DNA from: Actinomycetaceae bacterium
Lineage (GTDB): Bacteria; Actinomycetota; Actinomycetes; Actinomycetales; Actinomycetaceae
Assembly (NCBI GenBank): GCA_028724265.1
Contig: JAQYDG010000006.1
Coordinates: 1 to 36,839 of the forward strand
Direction: 5' to 3'
Length of the DNA stretch: 36,839 nt
Shown here: positions 33,370 to 36,839 of the stretch, piece after piece
How positions within the stretch are numbered: the first letter of the stretch is position 1
Layout of the letters: each line of letters starts with the position of its first letter
Made by a program: the position numbers and the translations under genes
The notes under the pieces: generated by a model
Seen by the model: only the letters and a program-made list of their open reading frames with translations
What the model was told of the DNA's origin: nothing
The model's database searches: none

Positions 33370-34283
33370 TGCGTATTTTCTTTACTCTTTCCCGTACTTT
33401 CCGGGGATTGTGGAACAACAAGGCGATGGCTGCTGCCGTGGTTCTTGTGACGTTCGTGTCGCTTCTGTTTGTCGGCGCTGCGGTGCTTTTCCAAAATCAG
33501 ATCAACAACATGAAAAACACGTGGTATGACAAAGTTGAGGTGTCCGCGTTCATGTGCGGAACCACGTCCACTAATCCTGATTGTGCAGGATCCGATGCGA
33601 CGCAAGACCAGATTGATGCAGTGAGTGCGTTTTTGAAGACGCCTGCTGTTGCTCCGCTCGTCAAGACTGTGACGATTGAGTCGAAAAAGGAAGCTCTCAC
33701 AAACTACAAGGAGCAGATGGGCAACACTGCGTGGGCGGATGCTCTCACAGAAGCCGATATGCAGGTGTCGTTCCGCATCAAGCTGAACAATCCTGAACGC
33801 TATCAGGATCTGGCTGACGAACTTTCTGGCCAGCCCGGCGTAGACGTTGTAGTTGATCAGCGCAAGCAACTCGAGCCTATTTTTAGCGTGTTCAATAAAT
33901 TCACCGTGGCAGCAGCTGGTTTAGCAGCGGTCATGATTGCAACGGCGTTGCTCCTGATTCCCACAACAATCAGGCTTTCTGCACTCAGTCGGCGTTCCGA
34001 AACGGAAATTATGCGCTATGTGGGTGCGTCTCGGTTCTTCATCGAGCTGCCGTTCATTCTTGAAGGTGTGGTTGCGGCCTTGATCGGGGCCTTGCTGGCG
34101 ACGGCGAGTCTGTGGGCGATCGTTCGATTTGCTGTGGGCGGCTGGTTCAATTCGTCAACCCAATTCATTCGTATCGTGGACACGTCTGACGTGTGGCGCC
34201 TCAGTCCGTTCCTGATTATCGGATCCTTGCTGGCTGCAGGACTGTTCAGTTGGGTTTCGATCCGCCGATATGCCAGGGTCTGA
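33369..34283 (+). CDS. ftsX: Cell division protein FtsX
   Basis: A 304-aa permease-like partner of FtsE. One N-terminal helix (about 20-42) is followed by an extracellular domain (about 43-170) with two cysteines (Cys63 and Cys72) likely forming a disulfide, then helices near 175-198, 225-250 and 278-298. The cytosolic loop ALSRRSETEIMRYVGASRFFI is the FtsX pattern that contacts FtsE. The extracellular domain in Mycobacterium binds RipC-type hydrolases; the partner here is not in the window. The GGAGG in the ftsE 3' end serves as its ribosome binding site. Confidence 0.95.
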   Translation: MRIFFTLSRTFRGLWNNKAMAAAVVLVTFVSLLFVGAAVLFQNQINNMKNTWYDKVEVSAFMCGTTSTNPDCAGSDATQDQIDAVSAFLKTPAVAPLVKTVTIESKKEALTNYKEQMGNTAWADALTEADMQVSFRIKLNNPERYQDLADELSGQPGVDVVVDQRKQLEPIFSVFNKFTVAAAGLAAVMIATALLLIPTTIRLSALSRRSETEIMRYVGASRFFIELPFILEGVVAALIGALLATASLWAIVRFAVGGWFNSSTQFIRIVDTSDVWRLSPFLIIGSLLAAGLFSWVSIRRYARV

Positions 34284-34367
34284 TGCGGATAGGGGCGTAA
34301 GAGGTCGATAGAAAGGCATGTAGAAATAGGTGACGGATGTGCAGAATCGTAAGGTGGTGAGAATAAT

Positions 34368-34910
34368 ATGGCTGGATCTGGAACCGGAACGGGTCATAAG
34401 TTGACGCCTGCACAGAAGGCGAAAGCGGCGTCGGATGCGAAGCAGACGATTGCGCGCAACAAGAAGGCGCTGCACGACTATTTTATTGAGGATCGTTTTG
34501 AAGCCGGCCTGTCGCTCAGTGGAACTGAAGTGAAGGCTCTGCGTGATTCGCGTGCCTCGCTGACGGACGCGTGGGTTGATATTGATCGCGGCGAAGCGTG
34601 GCTGATGGATATGAATATCCCCGTGTATGCCTCCGGATCATGGACTAACCACGTGCCGAAACGCAAGCGTAAACTGCTGCTGCATAAGAGCGAAATCGAT
34701 GAACTTGCCGGCGGAGCAGACCGTAAAGGCTACACGATTGTTCCTTTAGAGCTGTATTTTGTTCGCGGCTACGTCAAGGTGGAGATTGCCCTTGCTCGCG
34801 GCAAGCAGGAGTGGGATAAGCGCGAAACAATCAGACGGCGCGAAGCAGATAGGGAAGCGGAGCGTGCCATGAGCGTTGCTCACAAGCGGGCACGGAGTGG
34901 CAGGCTGTAA
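34368..34910 (+). CDS. smpB: SsrA-binding protein SmpB
   Basis: A 180-aa tmRNA-binding protein for ribosome rescue. After a Gly/Thr/Lys-rich start come IARNKKALHDYFIEDRFEAGLSLSGTEVKALR, NIPVYASGSWTNHVPKRKRKLLLHKSEI, and YTIVPLELYFVRGYVKVEIALARGKQEWDKRETIRRREADRE, all core SmpB motifs including the basic C-terminal tail that mimics a codon in the empty mRNA channel. AAGGTGG lies about 10 bases before the ATG. The gene follows ftsX by 84 bases; its RNA partner ssrA is at 36113. Confidence 0.96.
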   Translation: MAGSGTGTGHKLTPAQKAKAASDAKQTIARNKKALHDYFIEDRFEAGLSLSGTEVKALRDSRASLTDAWVDIDRGEAWLMDMNIPVYASGSWTNHVPKRKRKLLLHKSEIDELAGGADRKGYTIVPLELYFVRGYVKVEIALARGKQEWDKRETIRRREADREAERAMSVAHKRARSGRL

Positions 34911-34913
34911 GAA

Positions 34914-34950
34914 GGTTGCGAGCAGATCGTGAAGTGTCTGCACCGCAACC
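34914..34950 (+). terminator. Hairpin after smpB
   Basis: GGTTGCG (34914-34920) pairs with CGCAACC (34944-34950) and GCAGA (34922-34926) with TCTGC (34937-34941), giving a 12-bp stem with a small internal bulge, starting 3 bases after the stop. Probably ends the prfB-ftsEX-smpB transcript. Confidence 0.55.
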
Positions 34951-35098
34951 CGTTATCTCCCTCGCCGTACCCGCGTTGTGATGTTGCTGCGCCGCCAACT
35001 TTGCGACGCAGCTTACTTCGTTGTGCTCTGCTGCGCAGCTACCGGATACGTCAAGCGGGCTATGTCGGGTAGGGTAGCCGGCTGTTTCGTCACGCCGC

Positions 35099-35740
35099 TT
35101 ATTTCGTCACAAAAGGCTGTACATTCACGTTCTGCTCACCTGATGTGCACAACGAAATCTGTACAGGAAACGTCCATGGATCCTGACCCTGAGTAAGCGA
35201 GACAGCAAGTTGTGTTGCCTGCTTCGGCGCGCAGTTCTGGTAATTCGCTGCGTTCGTCACCTGCATGATCGAAGTTGCCGTTGCCTGCGGCTTGAGCGTG
35301 ACTGGTTTAGCGGAACCATCAAGGATCTCGAAAGGTTTGCCAATCTGGGTATTCGCCTTATTGCGACCTGTTACATAGGGTGACGAGGTGCTCATCGTGC
35401 AGGAATCAGAACCCTTATTGATCACGGAAATTTCATAGTAAGTGGAACCTGCTGCTCCATCGGGATCTGAGAGTGTGACGTTGAGGTTTTTGCGGTCGCA
35501 TTCGTGACGGCGGGCATCGGAATTGTTCTGGGTGCCAGCTGATGCGCCTGCCGCTGTGCTGGTCGCACTGGGATCCTGAGTGGGGTCTTGCGCTGGGGTC
35601 GATTCGGTGGTGCTCACTGTGGTGCTCGGCGTGGCACTCGCTTGGTCGGGTGTGGTGGTGCTCGATGTGTTCTGGCTGCCGCAGGCGGCGAGCAACAGGG
35701 CAGTGCACACTGTGACTGCTGTTTTCAGGTGTGTACGCAT
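35099..35740 (-). CDS. DUF4232 lipoprotein
   Basis: A 213-aa secreted lipoprotein. MRTHLKTAVTVCTALLLAAC is a lipoprotein signal (Cys20), followed by a Thr/Ser/Pro-rich spacer to about residue 80. The DUF4232-type domain follows: ECDRKNLNVTLSDPDGAAGSTYYEISVINKGSDSCTMSTSSP, GKPFEIL, LKPQATATSIMQVTNAANYQNC and LAVSL. Its four cysteines probably form two disulfides. Members are cell-surface proteins of Actinobacteria without known function. GAGGATCA precedes the ATG. It is inserted on the opposite strand between smpB and ssrA. Confidence 0.85.
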   Translation of the reverse strand: MRTHLKTAVTVCTALLLAACGSQNTSSTTTPDQASATPSTTVSTTESTPAQDPTQDPSATSTAAGASAGTQNNSDARRHECDRKNLNVTLSDPDGAAGSTYYEISVINKGSDSCTMSTSSPYVTGRNKANTQIGKPFEILDGSAKPVTLKPQATATSIMQVTNAANYQNCAPKQATQLAVSLTQGQDPWTFPVQISLCTSGEQNVNVQPFVTK

Positions 35741-36112
35741 TGATCCTCTTTCATTGACGATAACGGTTGATTGGTGAATGTGTGCTGCTTCCAACAATAG
35801 CGGATTTACATTGTGGGAGGGCTCGTCAAGAGACTCTACACGCACGCACAACTGCCAGGCGTTCGTCAAAAAGACCTCCAAGCCACCAGCATGTCCAGGC
35901 GTTCGTTGGTAGATCTTACAAGCACACTCACGGATGTATAAGGATCATCAGCCGCCAGGTAGGTGTGAGAAGTCCGCCTTTGCTGGCATCTAGCGTAACG
36001 TACAACAAATTGCTAGCATTAATAAGTCTGACGCGCTTCGACGCGGCGGTTCTCGTTCTCGGGTTATCCGGCGATGGCCACGATGATTGAGAGATGATTC
36101 AGAATTTCATAC
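35741..36112. other. Divergent intergenic gap between the DUF4232 lipoprotein and ssrA
   Basis: No gene is seen. It contains a 12-base direct repeat (CCAGGCGTTCGT) at 35855 and 35895, an AT-rich patch at 36001-36030 that may hold the ssrA promoter (TTGCTA at 36010 is a weak -35), and a GATGATT repeat at 36083 and 36094. No clear -10 was found directly before ssrA; its 5' end is normally made by RNase P. Confidence 0.5.
35855..35906. repeat. 12-bp direct repeat CCAGGCGTTCGT
   Basis: Exact copies at 35855-35866 and 35895-35906, 40 bases apart, upstream of the lipoprotein gene. The flanking AGA-rich and CAAGCACAC-like sequences are partly similar too, suggesting an older duplication of about 40 bases or a paired regulatory site. 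Confidence 0.6.
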
Positions 36113-36482
36113 GGGGGTGATCGGTTTCGACGATGGTTGGTTGTCGAAGGGAAGCGGGTCGAGAATGCAAAGTCAGCTCGTTAACGATCTTTGCAAAACT
36201 ATAGGTGCCAAATCTGAACGCACCGACTTCGCTCTCGCTGCCTGATTGTAGCGAGCAAGTCCGTCAGCCTTATGCCGCTTTCGCATAAGAATCTGGCGTC
36301 GTTTTGGAAGCTTGCTGGCGCGGCCTGTGGAGGGTCGTGCTGGGACTCTTACTCCACTAAGTTCGTCAGCGTTACGTGTGCTGGAGCGCTGGAGCCGAAA
36401 AGTAGCGGCATCGCACACTGCACCCGGAGAAAACTTCGAAGGTAACTATCGGACAGGGGTTCAATTCCCCTCACCTCCACCA
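36113..36482 (+). ncRNA. ssrA: Transfer-messenger RNA (tmRNA)
   Basis: The 5' end GGGGGTGATCGGTTTCGAC and the 3' end with GGTTCAATTCCCC (T-arm) and CACCTCC-ACCA pair as a 7-bp acceptor stem with one G-U. Length is 370 nt, CCA encoded. The tag frame runs 36207-36245: the resume codon GCC and following codons read AKSERTDFALAA, then TGA, so the full tag is (A)AKSERTDFALAA. The ALAA end is the classical protease signal. With SmpB it rescues stalled ribosomes. A strong terminator follows. Confidence 0.97.
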
Positions 36483-36484
36483 TT

Positions 36485-36524
36485 AGGACGCTCATTTTGA
36501 TACAAAGTGAGCGTCCTTTTGTTT
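36485..36524 (+). terminator. Intrinsic terminator of ssrA
   Basis: AGGACGCTCA (36485-36494) pairs with TGAGCGTCCT (36508-36517), and the stem is followed by TTTGTTTTG. A classic rho-independent terminator two bases after the tmRNA CCA end. Confidence 0.9.
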
Positions 36525-36530
36525 TGACCT

Positions 36531-36550
36531 TCGTGAGGTGCTTCTCACGA
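36531..36550 (+). promoter_or_regulatory. Inverted repeat upstream of the ribbon-helix-helix gene
   Basis: TCGTGAG (36531-36537) is the exact reverse complement of CTCACGA (36544-36550), with six bases between. It ends 15 bases before the likely -10 box. A candidate operator. Confidence 0.4.
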
Positions 36551-36564
36551 GCGTAATTGTGTAT

Positions 36565-36582
36565 TACGATTTACCCATGGGT
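36565..36582 (+). promoter_or_regulatory. Leaderless -10 box and start-codon palindrome of the ribbon-helix-helix gene
   Basis: TACGAT (36565-36570) is followed by six bases and the ATG at 36577, the leaderless layout seen elsewhere in the window. ACCCATGGGT (36573-36582) is a perfect 10-base palindrome over the start codon and is a possible site for autorepression. Confidence 0.4.
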
Positions 36583-36825
36583 GAAAAGATCGACGGTAAA
36601 GCGGTTACTGAAGAGCAGATTTCTCAGTGGGTTCGTGAGGCCGAAGATGGTTACGACGTCGCACAGCTGAAGAAGCGCGGACGCGGGCGTCCTGGTCGAG
36701 GTGCGCAGCCGAGCCAGGTTGTGGCGGTTCGCTTCACGCCTGAAGAGATTGCTGAGTTGGATCGGCGGGCGCAGTTGCGGGAGATGTCGCGGTCGGAGCT
36801 GATTCGAGAAGCGGCCTTGTTGTGA
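36577..36825 (+). CDS. Ribbon-helix-helix (CopG-like) DNA-binding protein, probable antitoxin
   Basis: An 82-aa protein. After an N-terminal part (MGEKIDGKAVTEEQISQWVREAEDGYD) and a basic GRGRPGRG linker comes VVAVRFTPEEIAELDRRAQLREMSRSELIREAALL, a standard ribbon-helix-helix fold: a beta strand for DNA contact, then two helices with SRSELIREA. Such proteins are often antitoxins that repress their own operon. ATG at 36577 is chosen because of TACGAT six bases upstream and the palindrome over the start; an earlier start at 36538 would add a hydrophobic leader lacking support. It overlaps the next start (GTGA). It lies directly after ssrA. Confidence 0.82.
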   Translation: MGEKIDGKAVTEEQISQWVREAEDGYDVAQLKKRGRGRPGRGAQPSQVVAVRFTPEEIAELDRRAQLREMSRSELIREAALL

Positions 36826-36839
36826 GTGTGAAGCTCCAT
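36822..36839 (+). CDS. Start of a probable partner (toxin-like) gene, cut by the window end
   Basis: GTGA at 36822-36825 overlaps the antitoxin-like stop, giving an open frame starting MSVKLH. Only six codons are visible. The tight overlap is typical of a toxin-antitoxin operon, but the product cannot be identified here. Confidence 0.3.

Noticed and set aside
34978-35196. Possible 72-aa gene after smpB
   Set aside because: It runs into the 3' end of the lipoprotein gene, is Cys/Ala-rich without domain, and lacks a start signal.
35767-36090. 107-codon frame in the gap before ssrA
   Set aside because: It covers the direct repeats and the promoter region, with no ribosome binding site or homology that I recognise.
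36113-36482. ssrA as an already occupied integration site with a duplicated end
   Set aside because: The native terminator follows the CCA end directly and no second copy of the 3' end is visible inside the window; only longer sequence could reopen this.

Overview
The window looks like a chromosomal segment of a moderately GC-rich actinobacterium. The order LOG protein, DUF3117, O-methyltransferase, Mrp, DUF1003/MgtE_N-CBS, then DUF3107, DEAD helicase, AdnA-AdnB, prfB-ftsE-ftsX-smpB-ssrA resembles blocks I know from Mycobacterium and Corynebacterium. The 5S rRNA and the tmRNA tag fit Actinomycetaceae (Arcanobacterium/Trueperella/Actinomyces type), but the genus is a guess. No phage, insertion sequence or CRISPR array is visible.

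Layout. 1-400: end of an rRNA operon (5S, a long hairpin) and a structured leader. 400-5001: a galactose/glucose-type ABC importer, mglB-mglA-mglC. 5178-7329 (minus): rhodanese and phosphohexomutase. 7492-10017: LOG protein, small DUF3117 protein, PatB-type C-S lyase. 10075-12786 (minus): OsmC, O-methyltransferase, Mrp ATPase. 13035-14984: OatA-like acyltransferase. 14981-18488 (minus): DUF1003 protein, MgtE_N/CBS protein, aminopeptidase P. 18583-20147: PHP phosphoesterase and MarC. 20264-22052 (minus): DEAD-box helicase and DUF3107. 22332-30187: adnA-adnB double-strand-break resection pair. 30200-31318 (minus): kinase-fold phosphotransferase. 31541-34910: prfB-ftsE-ftsX and smpB. 35099-35740 (minus): DUF4232 lipoprotein. 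36113-36482: tmRNA. 36577 to the end: ribbon-helix-helix protein and the start of a probable partner.

The most unusual locus is the sugar importer. Its binding lipoprotein MglB reads as a circular permutation: the segment that is normally N-terminal, up to the first hinge crossover, sits at the C terminus. Its permease MglC carries about 220 extra N-terminal residues, highly charged and coiled-coil-like. Hairpins separate mglB from mglA and close the operon, and a perfect palindrome lies just before the mglB ribosome binding site.

A second theme is leaderless transcription. Three start codons (PHP, adnA, phosphotransferase) are each preceded by exactly TAGACT plus six bases. prfB, mrp and the terminal ribbon-helix-helix gene have similar TAnnnT boxes 6-7 bases upstream. 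In the trans-translation region smpB and ssrA are close but separated by a divergent lipoprotein gene.
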